Below, piece by piece: positions 52,101-62,938 of a stretch of 64,000 bases of DNA; position 1 is the stretch's first letter, and every line of letters begins with the position of its first letter. The stretch is from Centrapalus pauciflorus. Taxonomy: Eukaryota > Streptophyta > Magnoliopsida > Asterales > Asteraceae. The stretch covers positions 186,001-250,000 of the forward strand of contig JAANYP010004422.1 of the NCBI GenBank assembly GCA_020465985.1. The letters run 5' to 3'. Made by a program: the position numbers and the translations under genes. Under the pieces are notes generated by a model. It worked only from the letters and a program-made list of their open reading frames with translations. It ran no database searches and was not told the origin of the DNA.

Positions 52101-55100
52101 GTTGTTAAGGATGGGGCTTCATTAAGCAAGTTGGATAGGTTTTTTTTGTTAATTCAAAACTTCAAAACTCCCGGATGCTTGGCCTTCTGCTTCAGCTATG
52201 GCTCTTGCGAGAGAATTCTCGGATCACTGCCTGTTAATTCTCAAATGCTCAGGTGCATATTTTAGGCATAACCCTTTCACATTCTATAACTCTTGGATCC
52301 AACATAAGGATTTTGCGGGTGTTGTTGAAAATACTTGGACTACGAATGCCTGTAGAGGTAACACAGATAGAAGGCTGGCTAAAAAAGCGAAGGCTGTGAA
52401 AGGGGCAATAAAGAAATGGAAGTTGGAGGTGCTTGATAAAGATAAAGTTGAAATTGGGGTTCTCAATATAAAGTTGATGATATAGAAAAAAATAAGGCAG
52501 AAGATGGATCTCTGTTAATAAATGAATTAGAAGACTGAAAAAGGTGGAAAAGAGAAATTAAGGTCATGGAATACGCAAACACGTTGGACCTAAAACAAAA
52601 GGCTCAGATTAAATGGGTTGTAGATGGTGATGAAAACTCAAGAATTTTTCACGGTATGATAAAATCGCAACAGATTAAATGGTCTGGTAATTAATGGGAG
52701 GTGGGAAACCAATCCAAAGAAAATCAAGAATGACGTGTTGAAGTTTTTCTCCTCTAAATTCAAAGAAACTTTGGATCCTAGGCCGGTGTTTGCTAGCTCC
52801 TCGTTCAAAAAAGTTTCTGACAAAGATAATAGGATGTTATCCGCATCATTCTCTATTGAAGAAATAAAGGTTGCAGTTTGGGATTGTGGTAGTGAGAAGG
52901 CCCCGGGACCCGATTGTTTTACTTTTAAATTTCTCACACACTCGTGGGACATTATTAAAGGAGATGTTTTTGATATGATATGTCAATTTGAAGCTACTGG
53001 AAATATTTCAATGGGTTGCAATTCATCCTTCATCTCCTTACTTCCAACAGTTCCTGATGTGTCCTTGCGAGATTATCGGCCTATTAGCCTTATAGCTGCA
53101 TTTACAAGATACTAGCTAAGTTACTAGCTGGAAGACTAAAAAGGGTGGTGGATAAAGTTGTAAGTGTCAAACAAACAACTTTTATTGAAGGAAGATAGAT
53201 CCTCAATGGTCCATTGATGATTAACGAGATTCTCAACTGGACAAAAAAGATCAAAAAAGCATCTACTTCTCCTAGAAGTGGATTTTGGTAAGGCGTTTGA
53301 TTCCGTTAGTTGGAATTATTTGGATTCAATCTTGGAGCAAATGAACTTTGGATTTAAATGGCGTAATTGGATTCAAGGATGTCTCAAGTCGGCTCGAGCT
53401 TCCGTGTTAATTAATGGGTCCCCATCAAAAGAATTCGAGATTTCTCGAGGGCTGCGTCAAGGTGATCCACAATCCTCATTTCTGTTTATTATTGCTATGG
53501 AAGGCTTGCACATTGCTATGAAATAAGCTATCAACAAAAATCTGTTTATTGGTGTGAAGTTACCTAATGACAGACCTTTACTTTCTCATTTAATGTTTGC
53601 AGACGATGTTCTTTTTATTGGGAAATGGGACATGTTGAATATTTTAAACCTGAAAAGAATTTTAAACTGCTTTTATTTAGCTTCCGGACTTAGAGTTAAT
53701 TACCACAAAAGCAAAGTCTTTGGTGTTGGTGTTAGTGAGGAGGAGGTTCAAACTTTTGCTTCCCGAGTCAGATGTGAAGGGGCTAAATTCTCGTTCAATT
53801 ATCTGGGCCTTCCTGTTGGTGCTAATATGAATCTCACAAAAAGCTGAAAAGTAGTGATCGATAAAATTAAAGATAAGTTGTCTACTTGGAAAGCCAAAAA
53901 TACATCGTTCGGTGGAAGGGTGATATTATGTAAGTCAATTCTTGGAAGTTTACCACTATACGTCTTGTCACTTTACAAAGCCCCGCAAGTGGTTATGGAA
54001 GACATTGAAAAACTTAGAAGGAAGTTTATTTGGGGATCTTCGACTGCCGGGAATATGAAGATACGTTAGGTCAACTGGAATACAACAGTTGCTCCAAAAA
54101 GGTTATGTGGATTAGGAATTGGGTCTATTAGAGCTACAAATTTGGCTTTATAAGTTAATGGTGGTAGAGAATCAAAACTGAAGACTCTGTGTTCTGGCAT
54201 AAGGTAATATAAGCCATCCATAAAGTTGAAGGGCCAGATTCACGAAGAATAGCGAGCTCAAGGTGTGTTGGTACGTGGTTGAATATCTATAAAGCAGGTT
54301 CATCTGTTACTTCCCTCAACTTAAATCTTGATACTTTATTCAGTCGAGTAATTCGTGATGGAAGTAATACCAAGTTTTGGGACGACATCTAGTTGGGTCA
54401 TTCTCCTCTAAAGTTTATGTTCCCAGAACTCTATACCATTGAGTCTGAGAAAATATGCACAGTAAATAAGCGATTTACCCAAAGGCATAATGAGGTTGAT
54501 TCAATTAGCTAGGCTTGGGAATGGTCGAATGATGGTAGGACGCGAAAGGCTAAGGGATAAAATAGACGAACTAGAAAGTTTGCTATGCTCTATTGTGCTG
54601 CGCAATGGAAAAGATGGCTGGAAATGGGTGGGTGAGAAGTTCGGTTTTTATTCAGTTAAATCTCTTAGAAGCATCATCGATAGCCTTTCAGGTGGGACTG
54701 ATGGTATCACATGGTATTGGAATAATTGGTTTCCATCTAGATTCAACTGCTTTATGTGGAAGCTTGTTTTGCGGAGATTACCAACTCGTAAGAATCTATC
54801 CGATAGAGGACTTACAGTATCATCAGTATTGTGTCTAATATGCACACCAGCGACAGAGACGGAAGATCATGTTTTTTACGGTTGCCCGATTAGCCATAAC
54901 CTATGGAATTGGTTGCTGGACTGGATTGAAGTTGAATCTTGCAATCACCAATCGCTAGATGAGGTTTGTGGTGTGATCTTAGATGGTGGTAAGTCGAAGT
55001 CAAGAAAATTTTTTTTATCAAGTAGCTATGGGTGGATTATTATGGTTTATTTGGATGACAATAAATAATGTGGTATTCAAGAATAAAAGTATATCAGATT

Positions 55101-55225
55101 CAATGATCAAGGATGAGATTCAAGCCAATTTATTTACATGGTTAAAGTATAGGGGGATTGTAAGTCTTTGTTGTAGTCAATGTGGTGTTCTAGTTCTTCA
55201 TCTTTCTTTTAATCTCGTATTGTAA
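49187..55225 (+). pseudogene. LINE ORF2: endonuclease, reverse transcriptase, zf-RVT
   Basis: Endonuclease start LNIKGIGGKVK and LLAIQETQF at 49187-49330, then FIANVYAPR and VMGDLNEI at about 49500-49615, KKFTWMSED up to the insertion, and SKLDR and FSDHC after it (52120-52230). RT motifs: KAPGPDCFTFKF and LRDYRPISLI (about 52895-53095), FGKAFDSVSW (53280), GLRQGDPQSS (53450) and FADDVLFIG (53600). Then SFGGRVILCKSIL and a zf-RVT domain (RFNCFMWKLVLRRLPT, CLICTPATETEDHVFYGC) at 54730-54900. The family nicks target DNA and primes reverse transcription there. At least eight breaks; inactive. Confidence 0.9.
49754..52108 (-). mobile_element. Solo LTR inserted in the LINE endonuclease
   Basis: A 2,355-bp insertion flanked by GGATG (49749-49753 and 52109-52113). 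On the minus strand it ends GGGTGTGACA and has a TATA box CTATAAATAG at 51551-51560, about 550 bases from its start, as in an LTR with a U3. No coding region, primer site or second LTR. The start on the minus strand is TTAACAACTGG rather than TG, so the terminus is mutated or the boundary is off by a base or two. The family is probably gypsy, from the TGT(C/A)ACACCC end. Confidence 0.65.
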
Positions 55226-55349
55226 TATGTGTTCTTGCATCTGGCTGGTTTGAATAAATTTTCGTTGGATGGTAGCTAACTTTAGGTGATGGCAATGTCG
55301 TAGCTTTAAGTTGGTTTTCCTTTTGCCGTTCAATAAAAAAAAAACCACA

Positions 55350-55794
55350 CACCATTCATTTCTCTCTCAACCCTCTCAACATCCGGCTAACCATCATAAC
55401 CAATGTCAAATCCCTTGGCCTACAACACACGCACATGTTTGAAAACATAGATACACACAATCAGTACCTTCGTTGCCGCTCAATGTTGTCAAAACACACA
55501 TATATTCTCCTACAAGCTATGTATATCGATTCTGGTATGGTTTTCCTTCAATTTCGATTACGAAAGTTGAAAGAGATGCTTTCTTTAGGTTTTTATTTTT
55601 GTGTTTTTTAGGCTTTTATTATTATTATTTTTCAATACGTTAATCTACACCAAAGTGTTGTGCCGACAGCTAGGGAAAACATTACAAGCCATCTCCAGGT
55701 TCACTTATTTCCTTATTACTTATAAATTTTAACTTTACGTGATTCAAATTATAGCGTATGATGGGATTCTCTTTTATAGAAATATCATCTTTAC
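55350..55794. other. Non-coding stretch after the LINE
   Basis: Pyrimidine-rich then AT-rich DNA with no recognised feature. It may include an intron of the response regulator pseudogene that follows. Confidence 0.5.
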
Positions 55795-55797
55795 TTG

Positions 55798-56318
55798 AAA
55801 AGGATGAGCCAACAAGCTAACGTGGTGTTAGCTTTTGGCGGCAGCAAAGAGGCATCTTCAATTCTTGTATGCAAGTGGGTTCTCTTGATGGATTTGGAGA
55901 TTTCTGAGCATTATCGAGTTCGGGAAGGCTACCAAATGCTGCGTTATCATAGTATTCACCTTCTTGCATGCTCGGTAGACTCAATAGTGCAACCGGGGTG
56001 ACCCTCCATAGCTTCACTTCGCCTTCTTTGATACAACCAAACGACACCCAAAACTTAACCAATCCGATTACTTGACTCAACAAGTTTCAATTTCAACACG
56101 TGTTACCAACACCATCGAGCCACCAAAACACAAATCTTTTCCAGGGAATTCCATCTTCGTTTGATCTTGGTCATCTTCAACAGAGTAATAAGCTGAAGAC
56201 CCGATTACCAGATTTCAATCCAATCAATGAATCTCGAATATTCACATGGTTTAGCACCTTTTCGACATTTGGGAATCAATCTTCTTTGAAGATGACTTCT
56301 GAACTCAGACTCTTTTAA
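55798..56318 (+). pseudogene. Type-B response regulator (ARR-like), C-terminal exon fragment
   Basis: Type-B ARRs are cytokinin-responsive GARP/Myb-like transcription factors with a long C-terminal region. Here SQQANVV..GGSKEASS is followed, after a frameshift near 55865, by GSLDGFGDF, SSGRLPNAALS, CMLGRLNSATGVTL, FTSPSLIQPN and LFQGIPSSFDLGHLQQ, in the family's order. In-frame stops at 55905 (TGA), about 55948 (TAG) and about 56070 (TGA) inactivate it. Receiver and Myb domains are absent. The end is at a TAA (56316-56318), close to the A3 LTR. Identification is from remembered C-terminal motifs, not a search. Confidence 0.68.
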
Positions 56319-56404
56319 TATTGTTTCAAGGAATTCTAGCTTTTTGAGATTTTAGATATCAAAGCCAATTAATTAAATCATTAGATTCAGGAAACATATA
56401 TACA

Positions 56405-56705
56405 TGATGATCTGTTATTCCAATTTAATCAATCAAACATTCAATCGGAACAATTAAGAGTAGATGCAAACAACTAACCGAATGATTATTGCACCAAAAT
56501 GGGATTACAGAGAGATGATCTTGAACGAGTACTGTAGCCCTAAATACAATTGTTTCCATGCAAAGAATACATCCAAAAAGCAGATTGTCAGAACTATATC
56601 TTTTACCAAGGAAAATTCTATTTAATATACAAAAGTCAACTTTATATTAATTACGAAATATACCCTAAACTTATTCAATTCATCAATCTAAAATATATTC
56701 TAACA
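56405..56705 (-). repeat. 3' LTR of A3
   Basis: Starts TGTTAGAATATATTTTAG on the minus strand. It shares AATCATTCGGTTAG with A1. The low-coordinate end is uncertain within a few bases (TG at 56405 or 56408). Confidence 0.82.
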
Positions 56706-56717
56706 TTCTCCCCCTTT
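56706..56717 (-). other. Polypurine tract of A3
   Basis: AAAGGGGGAGAA on the minus strand directly before the LTR. Confidence 0.88.
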
Positions 56718-56756
56718 GATGAATTAAACTAAGTCTTCAGTTTGAAAGCCCCAGCT

Positions 56757-59700
56757 TCATTTCAAACGCCTGATGCTTTTTCTGTTAGACAGCCTCCAAT
56801 TAATCTTTGATATGAATTCAACCATGAGTTTTCTGTCATTCACACTTAATGCTCCCTTCTTGGTTTTTCTTTTCTTCTCAGCTGCCAGTTTCCCTTTCAA
56901 TCCCGTCATCACCTTTTGCAGAGTTCCATCACAGAATTTATTCAATTCAATACTTCTCATAGCTCTTAGCCTCTGATCTTTATCTTTGTAGATAACCACT
57001 GGATGCTTGGCTATTACAACTAGAAACTCTTTTAGATTTTCCATGAATTTGATGACACGGTTTGGCGCGGTAATGTTAATCTTTCTCATCCCTCTTTCCA
57101 CACCAATCTGAAGATATTCCATAGACATAAGCACCAGTTTGGTGTGCATGAAGTGAAATAGTGTCTTTAGTGCAAATCTACAGTGCTCATTTCTCTTATT
57201 TCTGCACAGTTCATCAAATAAATCTTCAATATCGACTAGATGCATTCCAAACATGCCAGCCTCGGTGAATGTATAAGTATTTCCATCAGCTCTGGTAACG
57301 GTGAAGGTAGGATAGAAGATCTTAACAAAACGATCCTTTTCAATCTTAACCAAATCAACTATCTTAAACTCACTTTGGACCTTATCCATCGACTGAGCTT
57401 TATTTTGCAAGAAGCTCGCATAATTAGCTAAGTTTGGCATATTCGGCTCTAGAACTCTGAATAGCTTCAAAAATGTGCATGGAGCTTGTTCCTCTTTCTG
57501 ATATATTCGGCAGATTTCTTAGCAGTTAACTCCAACACCTTTATCTTCTTCTTACTTATCTCATCTTCATTTAGCAGTGTGAGCATTTCTCTGATTTCTT
57601 TATAGACAATTTGCTGAGCTTCATATGTTAATCGATGTTGTTTTTGCGACTCATCAGCCAAGATATATTCATTAAAGAATCTATCCATAATTTCTACGTC
57701 ATTCAGCTCCTTAACAACTGGAGGCATGACTTTCTCTACAGAAATGCTTCTACTTACTCTTTTTTAATGGTAACCATAACCTCAGGCTTTTCTACCGTCG
57801 GTGTCGGTATATCATCTTTTAGTGTCTCCTGTACAAGATCCTCTTCTTCTTCTATCCTGTCAGCTCTTAAAGATATGTCATTCAGGTCAAACACATCGTC
57901 ATCATCAGACAACTCTATCTCCACTTCTTTCTCCACTCCCTCAATCAATAAAGTCTGTCCTTAAGCAACATCATCAAAATCTTCATATTCCTCAAAGTTA
58001 TAAAATTCTGATTGAATATTTAAAGGAATTGGAACATCTTCATGAAGAATCAATTCCAGCTCGCTTTGAGCATCAACATATTTTTCTTTGGAGCTCCCTG
58101 CTTCACCAACTTCTTTACCTTCCGACTCTTTTTCTTTCTCTGGATAGGTTATCATTAAAAGACCAGAACTTTGCTCAGCAAGCTTCCTCCTCTTCTCTGC
58201 CTCATGAGGAGCATCATCGGAGTCATCATCGTGCTCATCATGTTTTCTCTTCGGAGTAGAAGCTTGAGCCTTACACGTTTCTTCTACTGCAGATATCCAC
58301 ACAGACATATCTCCTAAAGCTGTTATCACAGTGCTCTCTAGCCCAATCATACGATCCCTCATTTCATCAAATTGTTCAAAAATAAAATCTCTGAGCTCAT
58401 CAATTGCTTGATTTGGATCTCTTTGTTTTTCTTCTTCAGCCACATTCTTGCCCTTCAATAGTTTATGAATATTAGCCATTTGATCCATCATCTCAGAAAA
58501 TTGACTGGTCATCTGATTTGATACTCTAGCAACTGCTTCATTTAAGGCTTCAGTCAATTTGGCTTCAGTAACAAATGGGGAAAGCCTAACCACTGGGTTA
58601 GTCAGACTTCCAGTTGTCACAATAGTCGAACTTGTAAAAAGAACGTCTGTGTTGCCAGTGCTAAGAGTTGGCAATGTCGTGGCTCTGACTGGACTTCCAA
58701 CCTCTTCAAGTAACAGAGCAACAAATGCTTCCGACACTAAGGTTGTTCTGGCAGGAACACTAAGTTCAACTGCACTTACTTCAACATATGAAGTTGACTC
58801 AAGTGTCCTAGTCTGTATTGGTTCTATATTATGTGCAAGAATGGAAGTTGTACACTCGGGCAGTTGTGTACTATATTCAATATCCATTTGATCTAAAGGA
58901 TTTAAGGATAGATCTTGTGCTTGATCCCGGTGAAAAAGTGAAACATCTTCCTGTTGAGAGGAAAATGAGTGGCTGGGGGGGTGTGCAGTCATCAGTGGGA
59001 TACTGACTGATTCAATGTCAACTCCCAATTAATTGAGAGCCAACAACAGTTGTGGCTAGATCCCGACTGTTTAGGCTTGGGAACTCCCTCACACTCTCCC
59101 TAGCAATCTCAAGAACATCAATCTCCAGAATTCTCTCAGCTATAGATAATTCAACCAGTCCAGCACCACCCTCATTTCCATCATTTCCATCCTCATCATC
59201 GACATCGTTTCCTTCCTCAGCTCCTTCAGCAATATTGGATAATGTTCGTTCTGAATCTGAGCTGTTCTCACCTCCCCTTACCTACTCCTCTACACCCTCA
59301 CTCTCAAGTTGGCTGCCCTGAACATCAACCCCATGCTGATGTTCCTGCTCACCTATTGCTCCCTGGTTAAGAAAGCTCGGTTGTTGGGTTTCTATAAGAG
59401 CGTGATCTATTCGGTATAACTTGACATGCTCACTCTCTTGATCCGCATAATTTAATAGAGCTTCTGGAATTGGCATCACATTTGCATCAGGTGCATCCTG
59501 TATCCCATGAAGACTCATCATCACATAATCTGGGCACTTTTGAGGATCTGATCGTTTTGGAACTTTTTCATTGGCCCTTAAGACGCCCCTTATCAAGATT
59601 TGAATGAATATTTGAAGTGGTACAAATTTCCTTGCTCTGTTAGTCGTCTTTGCCAACACTACTTCCTTCAAATCCTCCCATATACACTGAGCATAGTCAT

Positions 59701-60385
59701 AATGCTTATTGAAGGCAATCCCGTGAAAAATTCTCAGGCAATGTATGTTGCATCTATCAATGCCGGTATGCTTAGACGTTTTTCATCTGTTAACAATTAT
59801 AAACAACGTCTACCAATCTCCATTAAGACCATATCTATGAAACCCTGAGCTCTTCGGTAGAGGTTTGGAATATCCTAAGCATATTAAATCATGAACGAGC
59901 TCTTCATCGGATACAAAGTCTTCATAGTCTGCTAGCTCTGGAAAGTTCATGGTATCAATTCGGCGCGGTAGAAATAAGTTATGTCGGAGCCTGGCAAGTG
60001 TGATATTTGCCTTAAACTGATCAATGGTAACCTTGAAATGAGGATTACCATTAGCCGGTACAAACTTGATGGTGTGCCAGAATTGTTGCAGGTAGGCTTG
60101 GGGGATAGAAGGTTTATATTGGAGTAGGTAGCCCAAAGGATGTCCTTTAAGGATGTCTACAATTATAGGATGGATGACTTTTATGATTTTTGGATCAAGA
60201 CGGTGGTTGTTATCACGAAATGGTAGGCAATGTTTGGTTTTGACGAGGTGAGTATCTGGGATGGGTGATGAAGGTGAAGGTCGGGTGACACAAGCTGATT
60301 TCACTGGTTTTGATACCAGTGTATAGTTTGAGGATGAATGAGAAACAGATGAACCTGAATGTTGAGATTGAGCTTGGGAAGCCAT
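56757..60385 (-). pseudogene. ORF3 of A3
   Basis: Start chosen at 60385 (MASQAQSQHS), matching A2. The N-terminal domain has AYLQQFWHTIKF and NITLARLRHNLFL. The middle is acidic with a coiled coil (ELRDFIFEQFDEMRDRM) and KRKHDEHDDDS. The C-terminal domain has IFYPTFTVTRADGNTYTFTE and GMHLVDIEDLFDELC and ends at KSIRRLK. It is broken near 59810, 59282, 59040, 57960, 57740 and 57470. Residues match A2 along the whole length, so the protein was under common descent and is not random open DNA. Confidence 0.84.
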
Positions 60386-60659
60386 TTGAAACTTGTGAAA
60401 AATAATAGACATGTTAGAAACAGCAGATAAACAAATGAAATCCTGAAAATAGAAAAATAAAACATTTTGCTAGAAATTAGAAAAATATGTGTTTCACTGT
60501 TTAAAGCATCGGGATTCCAGACAATAATATTAAAATATTATTGTTTGGATTCCAAAGTCAATCGTTAAGAGACCAATGTTAGCAAAACACAGATTTTAAA
60601 AATTTCTTGAAAAATGTGAAATTTTTCTGAAAAATTAAAAATCCTCAACACTTAGTAAA

Positions 60660-61870
60660 ATTTTGGAAATTTGGAGATGAAACACGGATGAAACATGAAG
60701 TTTCTCGGATGACACATGATCCAACTCGAATCACTTAAGAATGAAACTCGAATTGAATAAAGATTTCTCGAATATAGAACCAAGTAACTCGAATGAATAA
60801 GCAGGCAACTCGAATGAAACTGTAAGGTCGCCTGACTACGGATCCTATCTTGACGCGACACCTGCAAATGAGTGCGGAATCCTCGTTAGCGGCTTGACGG
60901 ATAGATCACGCACACTGAAACACGGAGACACACACAGTGATAGACGAACAACGGATCGTCCCAACACGTTGATTCTCTCTAAACAAAACTCTCTGAATAC
61001 TTGCAAGTTCGAGATCGCCCTTTTGCACTAATCGCTCTGAAATTCTGCAAAAGTCCCATAATTAATCGAATTAACCCTTAATTATAATGCCCAATTCGAA
61101 TTTGCCTAGGACAAGTTCGAACTGGCCCAAAGCCTTTCGAACTTGTCCTCTAACAAATTCGAATTTGAGCCTTCAAACTTATGTTTGAACTTATCTTTGA
61201 ACTTATGTTTGAACTTATCTTTGAACTTATGTTTGAACTTATTGTGACACATTACCCTAAGTTCAAACATACAAACAATCAATATCAAACACAGATAATA
61301 CTCAATCGCATGTAAATTGACTTATACAAAATACTTTCTATATTTAGACTGCTATCGTCACACAGGATGCACTAACAGAATTAGTAAACTCGAATGAAAT
61401 GACCATTTCTCGATATATTCATGAATCCAACTCGAATGAATAAACAAGTTTCTTGTATGGACTAGGAATTTAACTCGAATAAAGAATGAATGTTCTCGAT
61501 AAACTCAGGGATCCAACTCGAATAGAACATGAACATACTCGAACCATATGTTTATCGAGACTGAGATTGAAAAAATTCTAAGTCTTTAAAAAATTCCCCA
61601 CTCGAGTAACAAGTGAAGGTTCCTCGAACAACTTATGGAATCAACTCGTATGAAACAGAAGCTTTCTCGAATCATGTAATAATCGAGACTGGTTTGAAAA
61701 TTTTTCTAAGTCCTTCAAAACACCCAACTCGAATAATAAGCACAAGGTCCTCGAATTAGGAATTAATCAACTCGATTAAAACAGAAAAATTCTCGAATTG
61801 CACTTTATGCAACTCGATCAAAGAAAAGAATTTCTCGAATGTAGTTTTGATCGAGTTAGCATGTTGAAAG
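60660..61870 (-). repeat. TCATTCGAGTT repeat array of A3
   Basis: About 25-30 copies of the TCATTCGAGTT or TTCGAGAA-type core on the minus (sense) strand, at irregular spacing, on both sides of the inserted solo LTR (60821-61377). Confidence 0.83.
60821..61377 (-). mobile_element. Solo LTR inserted in A3
   Basis: 557 bp starting TGTTAGTGCATCCTGTGTGA on the minus strand and ending GGCGACCTTACA. It interrupts the repeat array. Inside (about 61165-61245) is a 24-bp tandem repeat of AAGTTCAAACAT/AAGTTCAAAGAT, about three units. The flanking 5-mers (GAAAC and GAATT) match only in part, so the target duplication is decayed or the element was reshaped. Confidence 0.6.
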
Positions 61871-62429
61871 TTTTCTAAGTCCAGAATGTCACTGAGAATT
61901 TTAAAAAATCATTCCAAGGATAGTTGTGCCTATTTGAAAATTGTTTCCTACTCGAAATTTAATATTGAGCATAATTTGTTTACTGAACTTTGTCCAGAAA
62001 CATCCATTTCATATCAAAAGTTCAAAATTTCAGAGTTTCAAGAACTCGAAAGTTTGAAAATTTTAATTCCAAAATTAATGTCGTGTGTTTGGAAATGGAA
62101 CTTGAAATTTTATTTACAAGTCCTTAATATCCATTTGAACTTAAACGCACCATTAATTTCATATATTCAGCCAAGAATCGAAAAAATAAAAATACACCTA
62201 GAACACATACCACGAACACACACAGTACACTATATGAACAAATAATCGAAAAACAAACCAAAAGTAGCAAATATTAACAAAATACTTACAATTTTCTCTC
62301 TGGATTGAAAATCTTTATGAGAAATTGAGGTTTCTTCGTTTGTAAGGTAACTTTAGTATGTGTATTCGGAGAAGAAAGGGGAACAGTAACCGGTTTTGTG
62401 AAAAATTGATTTGAAATTCAAATTTCAAA

Positions 62430-62435
62430 TTTATA
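62430..62435 (-). promoter_or_regulatory. Candidate internal TATA box upstream of ORF3 of A3
   Basis: TATAAA on the minus strand (GTTTGTATAAATTTG context), 145 bases before the GTAAGT splice-like site, matching the place of TATAAAG in A2. Confidence 0.48.
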
Positions 62436-62674
62436 CAAACTTTGAAATTTAAACTAAAACCCGACCCACTTGAAAATCATTTAAGCACATTCTTTCTTTT
62501 TAAACCCATTTAAGTACAACCCAACACACAAAAAATTATTTCACACACACACAAAAATAAAAGCAAAAAAAAAAAAAAAAAAAAACAACTAACGAAAAAA
62601 ATTTGAACTAAAAAAAATAAGGTTTGAACTAAATTTTTTTTTAACTAACTAAAAAATCAAGGATAAAAAAAATT

Positions 62675-62808
62675 GCTCCCCCTTGAATTTTTCATTATAG
62701 CTCCCCCTCAGATTAATATCTCTTTAAATGTCAGCTCCCCCTACAAAAACAATCTATAAAAATTTATCAGATTTTTAAAATCAAATAAAATTTCTGTCTG
62801 CTCCCCCT
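62675..62808 (-). repeat. Four GGGGGAGC polypurine tracts of A3
   Basis: On the minus strand GGGGGAGC occurs at about 62808, 62741, 62708 and 62682, between RNase H and the ORF3 leader. A2 has three matching tracts. Confidence 0.78.
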
Positions 62809-62938
62809 GCACATGACAATCCGAATATGTTAAACACTGAAAAATTAAACTTTAAAGTCACATGAGATTAACAATATATTTAATCAAATAAAAAATGTAA
62901 ATTTAAAATTATATTTGGTAACTACTGAACGTTTAAAT

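Larger units (their letters stand above)
48300..55344 (+). mobile_element. L1-like LINE, split by a solo LTR
   Basis: A plus-strand non-LTR retrotransposon with an ORF1 remnant, an ORF2 with endonuclease, RT and a C-terminal zf-RVT region, and a 3' A-run at 55335-55344. A 2.36-kb insertion (49754-52108) interrupts the endonuclease. Excluding it, the element is about 4.7 kb. The 5' limit is uncertain, and I found no target duplication. Many stops and frameshifts. Confidence 0.9.
60392..62289 (-). other. Candidate leader intron of ORF3 in A3
   Basis: On the minus strand AAATT|GTAAGTAT at 62289 and TTTTTCACAAG at 60392, seven bases before the ORF3 ATG, correspond in place to the sites of A2. 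The 1,898 bases include a 557-bp inserted solo LTR. The intron candidate is filled with TCATTCGAGTT repeats. Confidence 0.52.

Noticed and set aside
61886..62245. A 119-codon frame on the plus strand
   Set aside because: It lies on the strand opposite to A3 in the proposed intron and has no similarity between A2 and A3 at protein level.
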